From Anopheles merus (taxonomy: Eukaryota > Arthropoda > Insecta > Diptera > Culicidae): 64,000 bases of DNA. Position numbers and translations under genes: made by a program. This document shows, piece after piece, positions 26,401 to 38,112 of this stretch. The DNA lies in contig NC_054084.1 in NCBI RefSeq assembly GCF_017562075.2, positions 10,582,140 to 10,646,139 on the forward strand, read 5' to 3'. Position 1 is the first letter of the stretch. Each line of letters begins with the position of its first letter. Below the pieces are notes generated by a model, which ran no database searches, had not been told where the DNA came from, and saw only the letters and a program-made list of their open reading frames with translations.

Positions 26401-27282
26401 AAGGAGTACCCGATGGCATGAGCCGGTAATCTGAAATAAAAGTTGTTGGTGCATGCATCCCTGTTTAGTGTCGTAGTCTGTTTAGTTTCTTTACTGCAGC
26501 ATCAGCAGTATCTTTTTGATTATCATGTTCAACTTGTTTTGTTTCCTTTTATTTTGTTAGGAAAAGGTCGTTTTTATATTCGACTTCTATTTGTTTATCT
26601 ATTCTAGTATATGATTGGTAAAGTGGTTACAAATTTTTCAATTTTTATGTTTCGTTTTATTTTTCCAGACTTAAAACTTGGTAATGAGAAGCAAATAAAC
26701 TCTTAACAAAGCCAAAGCAAGGTAATTTTGATTGAAAAAAATCAATCGTTAAAAGATCGTTGATGAAAACGCCTAAAAGTAGACAATCCGCATAGCAATG
26801 TTAACTTGTTATGGCTTTGGTTGAATGTTATTGTTCCTGTTTTAAACTTTCATGTGTCTTTTTTTCCGGTAGATTTCTTTATCGTTCATGTTCTCTGTAA
26901 GTCTTCTTCTCTCTATTTGCTGCTCTTTTGGTAACAAGTTAGAAAGTTTTTCTAGTTTTTTTCTAAAAACGTTCAATAACTTTTTCGAATAATCTTGATC
27001 TTCTTACTCTAGTAGGACATTGTTTTAATAACATTTTAATCCATATGCTCTATTTACTTCTTGGTAGCTTGTTTCAAATCGTTCTACAAAGCTCGTTTAC
27101 CTTACCTCTGTCCTTCAAACTAGCAGCAAACAAGCAAAAAACCCATCCCCACACACACAAACAAGCTGTCAATGTGCTGCATGCCTAATCGAATACTTTC
27201 CAGCTAGTCGCGTGCAGAAAACACCATCGCAAGCCGTTCGCACCTAACCACCGTCTCTCCTCCTTTCCCTCCGGTATTGCAG

Positions 27283-27668
27283 AAAGTGGTGAAGAAAATG
27301 TGGGGCAAAACGACTCGATGGAAAGTACAACGCTAAAGAGTAAACTATTCATCAAGAATGAAAAATCGGCTGCTCGGCGTACGTCGACCCCGGAATCCAT
27401 GACCCAGCGGGCGGCGACCCAGCGGGGCAGCGGACCGGCAGCCGGCGGCGATGGTGACTCCACCACCGATCTGACGTCTGCGATGGGGGGCGGCGGACCA
27501 AGTGGTGGTGGAGCAGCAGGAGGAGGAGGAGGAGGCATGGCAGCAGCAACAACAACAGCAGCAGCTGCCACCATGTTGACGAACGAGCGTAGAGACACGA
27601 AGGTAGACATACCGCTGCCACAGTACATGACGCCGTCGGCGGAGAAATTTGCAGATAAACGAGTTAAG
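27283..27668 (+). CDS. Trpgamma: Upstream exon of TRPgamma, extended N-terminus
   Basis: The exon is open throughout, with a strong pyrimidine tract plus TTGCAG acceptor (ending 27282) and a GTAAGC donor (27669). It begins with two bases of an unfinished codon and ends on a codon boundary, while the acceptor at 29762 opens on a codon boundary in the frame of the TRPgamma Met-Met start, through six residues RHSIHG. The joined frame therefore runs without a stop. The peptide is basic at first (Lys/Arg, including an RRTSTP stretch), then Gly-rich and Ala/Thr-rich. If translation started inside this exon, the first in-frame ATG is at 27318, but an out-of-frame ATG at 27298 precedes it, so an internal exon of a longer transcript is likelier. 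The exon holding the true start was not found. Confidence 0.7.
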
Positions 27669-30600
27669 GTAAGCCCTGTAAATAGTGGGAAGGAAACAGA
27701 CAGGGGTGGTAAATATTGACGGGGCGAAGTTCCCCTTTTTTGCAGTAATGATGCGGGTTGATGCGGAAAAAAACCTTTAAAAGGCTGTGTAAACAACATC
27801 AGGTCAGCTGTGCAATAAGGGTGCAGGGTTCGGCAACACAATCACAGGTGTACCTTGTGGCCCCATTTTGTGTACAGGGTTAGTAGAACAAAAAACTCCA
27901 ACTTAGCCCTCACCTGGAAGTCAAATTTTCTCGCACGGCATTCCAGTGCGCTTGAAAGTTTACCGTCGACAAATCCGCAACGATGGCGTAGAGAGCAGAA
28001 ACTGTCACTATCCCTTCATTTATAATGCATTCAGGTGTCACGGGGTGGTACCGGGTACGGGCTTACGGATGCCACGGCACGGAGCTGGCATCTCTTATCC
28101 TGAGGAGAGCTGACATTGGCTGCTATTCCATCCCGTTCCAGGTTCCGCTTAACGCATCGTTTGTAAGCTGCTGTAGCGAAGGAACCCGACAATGCACCCA
28201 CAGAACAGAATGCCGCAACGCGCTTGTGATGGCGCACACAGCTGGTCGTGTTCCCGTGGCCCATGGTTCATAATTCCGGTTGCAAAATCCCCTAGTTTCT
28301 TATTCGCTTTTGCTCTGTCTCTTTCGCACCATCATCGGTACGGTACACATCATTATAGTTGGATCATTGCAAACATCCATTGCTGCCGGTGGGCGGTGGC
28401 CAGATCCGGTGCACAGCACTGCACGGCCACAAGAATTACTAATGAAGATGGGCAACCCCGAGCGGCACCGAACCGGAATGGTGCACACAAAAAAAAAAAG
28501 GAGGGAAAATCTTTGCAAAGGAAAATGTCCACAGAAATTTACACAGCTCAAGAATGCATGGCTGCAAGCAGGGCTCATTTATCTCAATTGCAGCTTATCG
28601 GTGGGTGAAGAGGTGAAGCATCGTGCTCGTGTTATGATTGTATGATAGGGTATTAGAATCTGTCCACCATCTGGACGGGGGAGATTGTCTTTTTGTGGGA
28701 AAAATACCGACCAATACTTTGCTAAACGTCGGATAAGTATTTCTTTTCCATGCAGCAACCAAAATATATTACCTTAAATCCGATGTTTCTCTTGTAAAAA
28801 AAAGTTAAACTGCAGTAGTTTTCAGTGTTTACAGCCACCGAACTGATATAAATCTCCTCTTTTTTAACAAACTGTTTTTCCAGCCATTGACAGACACGAT
28901 TTATTGGCCAATCCCCCGTGTTTCCTCCCCATCTACGCTTGAGTCTGTCCGCAACGAATCAATTAAGCGAAATTGTTTGTGAAAGTAAATATTAAAACCG
29001 GACAAACCAATGTGACAACAACTGAGCACACACAAAAAAGGGGTGTTAAAACGATAATGAAATTTCGCGTGAGCAAAGTGGCGCAAAGTGAGCGCAGCAA
29101 AACATCATTTCAAATAAACGAATGCGTCATAATTCCCGTGGAAGCTGTTTTTTTACGCACAGTGACAGCGATCAATATCGTATCGTAAAAGACAAACAGA
29201 AACAAAAGTTCCCCAGTGTGTGCGTGTGTGTGTGTGTGGAGCTCGAGTGAGAAGTGTTTGTCAGGGAAAATGCTTTCCATTTCGTCGCGTTTTTATGACC
29301 ATTTAAACGATTGCACTCAGCGACTGTGAGGCTGTGGAGGCTTTTAGGAGGATTTGTTTTGCTGGTGTCTCTTCTGTTTTTTGTGGCATTCACACTGGAG
29401 CCGGTTTGAAGGGAGTGTTGCGTGCTTGATTGTGTCTTCAACAATCTTCCAAGGAAATCATTTTACGACCTCCTGTGGAGAGCGTTTTGTGTGTGTGTGT
29501 GCGCAGTTTTAGACAATCTGTTTGTTCGTTGGGTGTAGAATTCATCGATAGAGTCGTCGTTTGTTCAACATTTGTCTATTTTCAAAATATTCGTGTCTCT
29601 GTCCCTGTTTACCCTGTCGGTAGTAGCTTCGGTGTGTAGCATTGGTTCTCAACAGTTCAGTCCCATTTGACCATTTAGTGGCAATCGTGTCCAACCGACA
29701 CAGTAGCATCAGCCGGATGCGTATTAACGTTGTTCTGTTTCCTGTTTAACCTCGACTCACAGAGACACAGCATACACGGCATGATGGAGGAGGAGAATGT
29801 GGTCCGACCGCATCAGGAGATTGCCGCCCTGTCGCTGGAGGAGAAGAAGTACTTGCTGGCAGTGGAGCGGGGTGATGTCGCCACCACGCGAAGGTAAGAT
29901 TCCCCCATCCTGTCGTTAATCGATAAATGCTTGAAATCGGCAGATCAATCTTGTCCATGTAAACACGGTGGTGTACATTTCTGTGTGTGTTTTTTTGCTC
30001 TCCCTCTTTCTCAGGATCCTAGAGAAGGCGGAAGCGGAATCGCACATCAACATCAACTGTGTCGATCCGCTGGGCCGGTCCGCCCTGCTGATGGCGATCG
30101 ATAACGAAAATCTCGAGATGGTCGAGCTGCTCATCAATCACCGGGTGGACACGAAGGATGCGCTGCTGCACGCGATATCGGAGGAGTTTGTCGAGGCGGT
30201 CGAGGTGCTGCTAGACCACGAGGACAGCTGTCACAAGAGCGGGGATCCTCATGTGAGTAGTGCGCTCTCAGTGAGCTTCAATGCTTTTAGGAGCGCACCA
30301 GTGCAACAATGAGAAAATTTCTATTTTTTTTGCCACAGAGCTGGGAAGCACTGCCACCGGATACGGCAACCTTTACCCCGGACATAACGCCCCTCATACT
30401 GGCCGCTCACCGTGATAATTATGAGATAATTAAAATTCTGCTCGACCGTGGCGCCACACTGCCCATGCCGCATGACGTACGGTAAGGGGAAACCGTCTGA
30501 ACAATTAAGCAAAACCCACGAACTAAATCGTCCAATGTTCACCTTCTTTTTCCCGCTTTTCCAGATGCGGCTGCGATGATTGCGTTACCTCCCGGATGGA

Positions 30601-33600
30601 GGACTCGCTGCGCCACTCGCGGTCACGCATCAACGCGTACCGTGCGCTGGCGAGCCCGTCCCTGGTTGCGCTCTCGTCCAAAGATCCCATCCTGACCGCG
30701 TTCGAGCTGAGCTGGGAGCTAAGGAGGCTGAGCTTTCTGGAGCACGAGTTCAAGGTACACCATGCAGTTGTGGGGGTGGGAGTATGTCAGTCAACATTTT
30801 CAACGCCTACTTTGTATGCTCCCATTTCCTCCCCACCGTAGAACGAGTACCAGGAACTTCGCCGACAGTGTCAGGACTTTGCGACGGCCCTGCTCGATCA
30901 CACCCGATCGTCGCACGAGCTGGAGGTACTGCTCAACCATGACCCCACCGGACCGGCGTTCGAGCATGGCGATCGTATGCATCTGAACCGGTTGAAGCTT
31001 GCCGTCAAGTTACGCCAGAAGAAGGTACGCGGTTGGAGCAGGCTACTTCCCTTCCGCACTAACTATAAGCTCACTCGCGAATGGACTTTTGGTTGGTGGA
31101 AAACTCTCCCGGCAGTTAAATATTCATAGCCGCTAATTAGCATTTGCAGTACATATTTGGGAGGGTGTTGCGGGGTGGTGCAAGGTAGCGTTTTGGTTGC
31201 GGTTTGACAGTTTTGCTAATTGGCAAGGAAAACTAGGGAATGGAGCATGGGCACGTTTTAACACAACGACAGCGGTATTTGCATAAAATGGTGTTCGGTG
31301 CGAGGCCGGAGCTGGTTGTGGCAATGTTGCAATTGCAGCAACTGGACCACATTGTGCGGGTGTAATTGTTTGTGGTGTGTTTCGGGTGGAGTCCAATGGT
31401 TAGTGAGTGGTGTGGAGATGTGTTAAGAGGATCAATAGGTACAATTTTCAACATTTGATTCTCGTTCTCGTTTCGGGGATTGTGGTTCATTGGCATCGAG
31501 TGGTTTTATTGAGGTTAAAAGAAATATTAACAAGCTAAAGTAGACTTTAGAGCGATTTTAAACCAAAGTAATCCGATTTCAATAAAAGCACTGATAGCGG
31601 GCTCTATTTCATTGACATTGAACCCAACTTACGTTTGAAGCTTTGACCTCATTTTGCCATTCAGGGGTTCCTTTGTAGCCAGCTCAACATCACAAGCCGA
31701 AGTCCGTAAAATACATTTCAACATTATTGATGTGTCGCCAGGAGCCTATTCCTTTGTGCGACACACAATTGACAGGTTTGAAATGGGATTTTACGAATTG
31801 GCAATGGGATTGAACCTTACAATGTTGAGCTCGAGCAAATTGGCTGCGCATTATTTAATAGCCTTTCAATTGCTCGTTTACCGAGCAAATAGATTGTAGT
31901 ATTAAAAGCTCGTTTCAACTGGCATTGAACAGCAATGAATTTTGCTCTTGTATGTGATGTTTGACAAGTACGCAGCTTCATGATTTATATATGACCTCAA
32001 GGCTTGTATCATTCTTCCAATTGGAGCCTGTGTATTCGATCCAATTGGTCATGTTTTCACCTTGCTTGTGAACTTTCAAAGCTACAACATCAAAGAAATT
32101 CTCATAAGAAACCTCGAACGCACACATACACTGTACCTAACCTACGCTAAACACCAGCCAAACCTTGTTAAAATTGTATACGTCCCACATTAGCTTAAAA
32201 AGGACATCTTTTACCAGAAAAATAAAATAAACACATGAAACATACCGAACCCTGTACCATACATGTAGAGCACGTTAAATGCCATACTTTCTTGTTGTGG
32301 CCATTTTTTCCCCTTCGTTGTGTACAATGTTATGCTGTGTCATCGTACATGGCCCACGCTCACACTAACGACGCCGCATATCCAAACGACAGGGACCAGA
32401 TTTACGTAAAACCTTCGTAAATCTCAAAAACCCACCCCATTGTGCCATGCCACATTCCTCGTGCATGCATTCCACCATGTCCACCACCCAGGCATGTGTA
32501 GAGCTGCATCAAGCGTGGGGGAAACGCCGTCAAACGCTTTTCTAAGCTTTCAAAATTCCATTTTGCTGCTGGCTCACAGAAGCGAACGCCTGATAGTGGC
32601 TGTTGTTTTGGAAAAATTAAAATTCAAAACCAAACCAAGCTCCATTTCATGCGACACGTTGTGTTTAAAAGCAGATTGTGCCTTATTTGTTTTTTGTTTG
32701 TTTGTGGGAAATTGATTCGAACACGACCAACAACGCAGAACACACATACTCTCAGCCAAAGATGTCGTCAAAATTTTAACCCCAAAATATGTGTCCGTTT
32801 CCGGTGTGCTTTCCACCGTTTTCCAGTTCGTTTCCCATCCGAACGTGCAGCAGCTGCTGGCCAGCATCTGGTACGAGGGATTGCCGGGCTTCCGGAGGAA
32901 AAACATGGCCCTGCAAGCGCTGGAAATTGTACGAATAGGTAAGTTTAGTGCTAAAACAATCCTTCAGTATGGGGTGGGTGGAAGATTTTAGGAAACTAAG
33001 CTAACACACAAAACAGCAAAAAGGAGTGCCGCGGTGTGGCTTACCGTAACCGACGTTCCTTGTTAATTATACTTAGAACTCAGCTTCTTGCCCCGTGTTC
33101 TCACTACACACATTCGCCAAGAAATGGTGTACCCCCCGGTGGGTTGCGGCGATTCGACGAATAATAAAGTAATTGACTCATTAGGAACCAAATTCCCACA
33201 CCCCATACACACCTGCTTTAATGGCAAAATGGAATCAAATCAACCGGTGGCCCCCCCCCCTCGTTAAGCAGCGCTCCCTCTACCCGATCGGGATTGGGAG
33301 GAAATATGGTGCACAAGCAACGAACCGTGCCGCATCAAATTAATCGGAAATCATTCCCATCCGGTGCTCGGTGTACGGACACACTTACCTTTCCTGTTCG
33401 TTCTCTCGTTTCCATGCAGGCATCATGTTTCCGCTGTTTTCCTTCTCGTACATCATCGCACCACACTCGTCGCTCGGCCAAACGATGCGCAAACCGTTCA
33501 TCAAGTTCATCTGCCACAGTGCGTCGTATTTCACGTTTTTGTGTAAGTGTTCCATCGAGCTCGGGGGAAGATGTTGTCCAGCAGATAAGCGCTTTAATTT

Positions 33601-36600
33601 GTCATCCTCTCCTTCTCCGTTCTCCGTGTCAGTTCTTCTTATGCTGGCGTCCCAGCGCATCGAGACGGTAATGGGTGGCGTGTGGGGTGAGCCGGACGTG
33701 AGCCAGCAGCATGACGAAGTGCCTACCAAGCGCGGTGCAAGCCCGACCCTGATCGAGTGGCTCATATTGGCCTGGGTCAGCGGTAAGTTGTCGTGGTTGT
33801 GGTTGTGGTTGATCGGGGGGGGGGGGGGGGGGGGGGATTAAAAATGAAAAATCTAATTAAAAGTTCGATCAATCGTTAGGAGAGGGTATGGAATCGAAAC
33901 TGAATTACCTTTCACATCATAGGGGAAAGTGGCCACTTATTACACGTGGCGATTCTTATTCCCATGAATTCTTCACGCAAAGAAGGGCTTACCTATGACT
34001 TTATTGCCGATTTTTCTCCTCCCACAGGACTTATCTGGAGCGAGGTGAAGCAGCTGTGGGACGTGGGCTTGCAGGAGTACGTGAACGATATGTGGAATGT
34101 GATAGACTTTGTGACCAACTCGCTGTACGTGGCGACGGTGGCCCTTCGAGTGGTGTCCTACTTTGAGGTAAGTTTCTATCTATGTGAAAATGGTAGCAGC
34201 AACATTTGTAATTAGGCACCACCACCACCACCGGTGCAACACGGTAGCAAACTTTCCCGGTTGTTGCGAAATGTCACACTTCTTCCTCCTTGCTTGCACC
34301 GGTTTCATCAGACGGGACAGACTGGAATTCTGTTTCACCGGAATTCGGCTACCGGAAGTTAATTGGATTTTGCGCAAACTGTTTGCCACTCAACTACTCA
34401 ACCGAAATGATCAGCAAACCACCTCAGCATGTGGAGCTCCGGGGAGGGTGAAGTATTTGCTGTACCACTTTTCCACCGGGAAGGTCTACACAAGTTCCAC
34501 GCGGTTCATCGAACTGGCTGCTAGTTGCCATGGTGCTCCAATTGGAAAGTTTCGTTCGTTAGCCGTCTGCGTATAATAATCGCGCCACCTTGTTTGTTTA
34601 TGTCCCCGAGAAATGCCACTGTCTCTCTCTCTCTCTCTAGCACGCATCATGCATCCTAGCAACCGTAGAAAGGAAGGGATGAGTTTCGCGTGACAGTTGC
34701 TAACAGAGTTTACGGTGTGCCCGTGGTGCTACAACCTTGTTTGCAATAGCGAAAAAGTTTCACCAACCGTAACGTTCTACTTCAATCTTTGCAGGTCCAG
34801 AAAGAGATGACGTACAACAAGTTTGCGGCGGACCTGCCGCGCGAAAAGTGGGACACCTGGGACCCGATGCTGATATCGGAGGGCCTGTTCTCGGCGGCCA
34901 ACATCTTCAGCTCGCTCAAGCTGGTGTACATCTTCTCGGTCAATCCGCACCTGGGACCGCTGCAGGTATCGCTCTCCCGCATGGTGATGGACATCATGAA
35001 GTTCTTCTTCCTGTACGTGCTGGTGCTGTTTGCGTTCAGCAGCGGTCTCAATCAGCTACTTTGGTAAGACAACAGTGGCTGAAGTTGGAGTTCGCTCCTC
35101 GCAAAAGTATATTCGGTGTGTTTGCATTTCATTACAGGTATTATGCGGATCTGGAGAAGAAACGATGCCCGGATGTGTCCAGCTTTTCGGGGCTCAACAT
35201 TACCGCGACGGATCCGAACGCCTGTATCGTGTGGCGCCGGTTTGCTAAGTATGTGTTGAAGGGGAGTTCCTTGGGCATGAAAGAGACATTTACTAAATGA
35301 TGTATCGTTGCACTTCACACAGCCTTTTCGAAACGATACAGACACTGTTCTGGGCCGTGTTTGGTTTGGTGGATTTGGAAAACTTCGAGCTGGATGGGAT
35401 CAAAATCTTTACCCGGTTCTGGGGCATGCTGATGTTCGGCACCTACTCGGTGATCAATATTGTGGTGCTGCTGAACCTACTGATCGCCATGATGAATCAC
35501 TCATATCAATTGATATCGGTAGGAAGTAGATGGCTGACATCTTTGGTACTTACTTCAAGTAAATGTGTCTTCAACTCCTCAGGAACGAGCTGATGTGGAG
35601 TGGAAGTTTGCCCGCTCGAAGCTGTGGATCAGCTACTTCGAGGAGGGCGGTACGTGTCCACCACCGTTCAACATCATCCCGACGCCGAAATCCCTGTTCT
35701 ACATCTTCCAGTGGGTGAAGCGAAAGTTCTGCGGCCACTCGAAGGCCGTCAAGAAGGAGCACATGAAAACGATTCGAGTAAGTGCAGTTAGCGCACGAGG
35801 CACAACCTTCCCCGCGCGATGGTTTGTGTACGGAATTGTTTCGCATCTCAAAATGGAAAGAAAATTGCACCACAAAATCCAACATCGGCAACTAGATTGG
35901 CTTGCTTCACGTCCCACCCCACTAGATGGCGCACATCCAGTTTTGTTAATGCGTGGTTTTACCATTTCTTTTTCCCTTCTTTTCCTACCATTTTTCCCTG
36001 GGTTTTTAATGCTCTACCGCTCTATCTTCTACGCTTTCTTTGCTCGGGTTTGGGGTATTGTGTGCGTGTGTGTGTGTGGTTTCATTTGTATGTTTGGACA
36101 TTTGGCGTGTATTTGTGTGTTTGTGTGTGTGTGGTTTGCAATTTTCCTTTTCCCGCTCTTGTTTGTCCTCTCTCTTTCTCTCTCTTTTTGCGGCTATTTG
36201 CTCTGGTGGTTTCGATTTGCAACTCGTTTCAGCGGAAGGTAAAGCAGGCGAGCGAACGGGACTTCCGGTACCAGAGCATCATGCGCAACCTGGTGCGCCG
36301 GTACGTGACGGTCGAGCAGCGGAAGGCCGAATCGCAGGGCGTCACCGAGGATGACGTGAACGAGATCAAGCAGGACATATCGGCGTTCCGGTGCGAGCTG
36401 GTCGAGATACTGAAGAACAGTGGGATGAACACGGCCATCGCGACGGGCCAGGGCAGCGGTGTCGGTGGCAAGAAGAACCGCCAGAAGGAGCGACGGTTGA
36501 TGAAGGGCTTCAATATTGCGCCACCGCCGGCACCGGACGCGGGCCAGCATTTGACGCCCGTGTCGGAGTTCATTGCGCAGCTGCCGGACCATTCGCCGCA

Positions 36601-38112
36601 CGAGCTGTTTGCGGGCGTGTTTGGGCCCGGGCTGACACCGAAGAAGGCACTGCACCAGGTGAATCCGATGCACCAGTATTCGTCGCAGTCGCAGAGCTCG
36701 TTCGGGGAGAACAACAACCCGATCCATCGGCTGGCAAAGCTGGCGCCGAAGTTTAACTCCAAAAGTCGTCCAGGATCGCACAAGAAGCGATGGGGTACGT
36801 TGAAGTTCATCAAAACCCTTAAAAAAGGCACCATTTAACGATCCTTTCTCCTTCCTCAGGAACGCTTATTGAAGCGGCCAAACATGGCAGCGTGTCGAAG
36901 TTTATCGGGCGCTCCCGATCGGAAGACTCGGTGTGCAATCACGGGCCGGGCCGGGGTGAATCGGCCAGCCACAGCAATAGCCCGGCGTCGGATGAAGCCA
37001 TCACGGAGTCACCGTCCGACTCGAACCCGAGCCTGGATCGGCCCGACGTCGAGCAGTGTCCGGATCCACACAAGCATCACAATCAGCGCAGCCGGACGGA
37101 CCGGGGGCACCAGGATCGTCGGCAGCACGGTGGAAGTGATCGTACGCAGCCGCACAGCGGCAGCGGGACGGCCACGGCGAACGGCAAGAACGGGCGGGAC
37201 GGGAAGGAGCACGCGCATCACTATCACTTGCATTTCGGTGCGCTGGCAGCACTGAAGCGCAAGCGGAAAAAGTTCTCCAACAGCCGCAACTCCAGCCCGG
37301 TGCTGGAGCCACCGTGCGAGCTGCCCTCGGTAACGAACGCGATCGCCACGACGGGTAATACAAGCAGTAAGGTACGTTGGAACTCTACGGCTAGCGGGAC
37401 ATTGTTTTAGGGAGCTTTGTTTGCTGGCAGTGGCACGTACCTAACACAGGGTGGCATTCCAATTGAGTAACTTTCATTGCCATTACCAAAGTGATGTCAC
37501 GCTTCTGCGCGGGGTGTGTCATTCGCGGTTGCATTACAGCACGTACCGCATTACGACAATTCATTCAAACGAATCAAGCTCTGTAGTGCAATGAGCAATA
37601 TCTCTTGGGTGGACAGCCACTGACACGCTCTTCATTCAACTCCGCAGGTACTGAAACGTGCTTCCAGCGTACCGACGCGCGGCGCAAGCGACGAACCGGA
37701 AGCGACCGGCAGCGTACGGCCGGCCCGGCACGAGGCAACGCAAAGCCAGCAGCACTCGATCGAGCAGCAGCTCGAAGGTGCGGCACCGTTAACCCCTTCC
37801 ACCACGGAGGAGAGCGTCGATCAGCAGCCGGCGGCAGGCGGCGCCGGCCATCAGCTGGCCGTGCACAAGCACCAGAAGATCATCCGCGGTAGGAACAGCT
37901 CCAACGAACCGTTGCTACGCTTGCAGGAGCATCGTGATAGCAGTGATGGTGGTGGTAGTGGCGCTGCAGTAGGGGCAGGTGGGGCGTGTGACACGTCCGG
38001 CGGACCGGTCAGCGCCGGTCAATCGTCGGCCACGTCCACGCTACGCTCGGTGCCGAAGATTCCGGGCGTAACGCCACTACGGGGGCATTTACACTCCCAG
38101 GGCTGGTTATAG
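27283..38112 (+). CDS. Trpgamma: TRPC-type cation channel, TRPgamma
   Basis: Subunit of a Ca2+-permeable plasma-membrane cation channel of the TRP/TRPL/TRPgamma group. Core exons: 29763-29893 (Met at 29781), 30015-30252, 30339-30481, 30565-30754, 30842-31024, 32827-32938, 33420-33542, 33633-33782, 34028-34167, 34795-35063, 35138-35248, 35323-35518, 35583-35777, 36233-36794, 36860-37371 and 37648-38112. From the Met-Met start this gives 1,233 residues; fly TRPgamma is about 1,130. Ankyrin-like repeats and the TRPC N-terminal domain occupy roughly residues 20-290, the membrane part about 325-655, the pore helix LFWAVFGL lies near 600, and the TRP box EWKFAR near 662. The tail is long and rich in His, Ser, Gly and Gln. 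Exon 27283-27668 ends on a codon boundary and joins in frame to 29763, adding a low-complexity N-terminus. The TRPgamma call rests on the N-terminal MMEEEN/RPHQEI block and the SRSEDSVCN block in the tail; TRP or TRPL is less likely. Confidence 0.9.
27669..29762 (+). other. TRPgamma intron with possible internal promoter
   Basis: This 2.1 kb stretch has no supported exon. It carries CA/TG tracts (for example 29218-29240). An initiator-like TCAGTC at 29657-29662, about 120 bases before the Met-Met start, could mark the start of a short transcript that skips the upstream exon. No TATA box or downstream element fits it well, so this is weak. Confidence 0.4.
31025..32826 (+). other. Long TRPgamma intron
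   Basis: A 1.8 kb intron between the exon ending in the TRPC N-terminal domain and the exon leading into S1. It is AT-rich with no frame resembling an alternative exon. Nothing further is recognisable. Confidence 0.7.
33815..33836 (+). repeat. Poly-G run of 22 in a TRPgamma intron
   Basis: Twenty-two consecutive G residues begin 32 bases downstream of the donor at 33783, inside the 245 bp intron 33783-34027. G-runs this long are rare, can form quadruplexes in the transcript and are error-prone in sequencing, so the exact length may be wrong. Confidence 0.95.
35778..36232 (+). other. TRPgamma intron that is open in frame
   Basis: A 455 bp intron with a GTAAGT donor and TTTCAG acceptor, pyrimidine- and TG-rich (TG runs about 36060-36135). 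A frame happens to stay open through much of it, but the translation is Phe/Cys/Val-rich low complexity, as expected of a pyrimidine tract, so I treat it as intron. Confidence 0.75.

Larger units (their letters stand above)
8725..27282. other. 18.5 kb region without a supported gene
   Basis: No exon with recognisable protein similarity or a convincing splice chain was found. The longest open frames (about 200 codons at 8953-9555 plus, 21126-21737 minus and 10792-11319 minus) look random in composition. The region holds many TG/CA tracts (for example 8955-8990), a TC microsatellite (23427-23466), A-runs (about 10110 and 23065-23083), a small hairpin flanked by direct repeats (19098-19159) and two overlapping palindromes (13650-13668). 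Because the exon at 27283 opens with an unfinished codon, at least one upstream exon of the channel gene should lie here or further left. 5' untranslated exons of the globin gene could also lie here on the minus strand; minus-strand donor-like GTAAG words occur near 8992 and 9565, but I cannot link them. Confidence 0.55.

Noticed and set aside
27352..27621. Leu- and Pro-rich frames opposite the TRPgamma upstream exon
   Set aside because: They are complements of the Gly and Ala/Thr codon repeats, not independent genes.
35819..36232. Open frame running into the TRPgamma exon at 36233
   Set aside because: It crosses a clear intron with pyrimidine and TG tracts; conserved TRPgamma protein resumes only at the CGG after TTTCAG.
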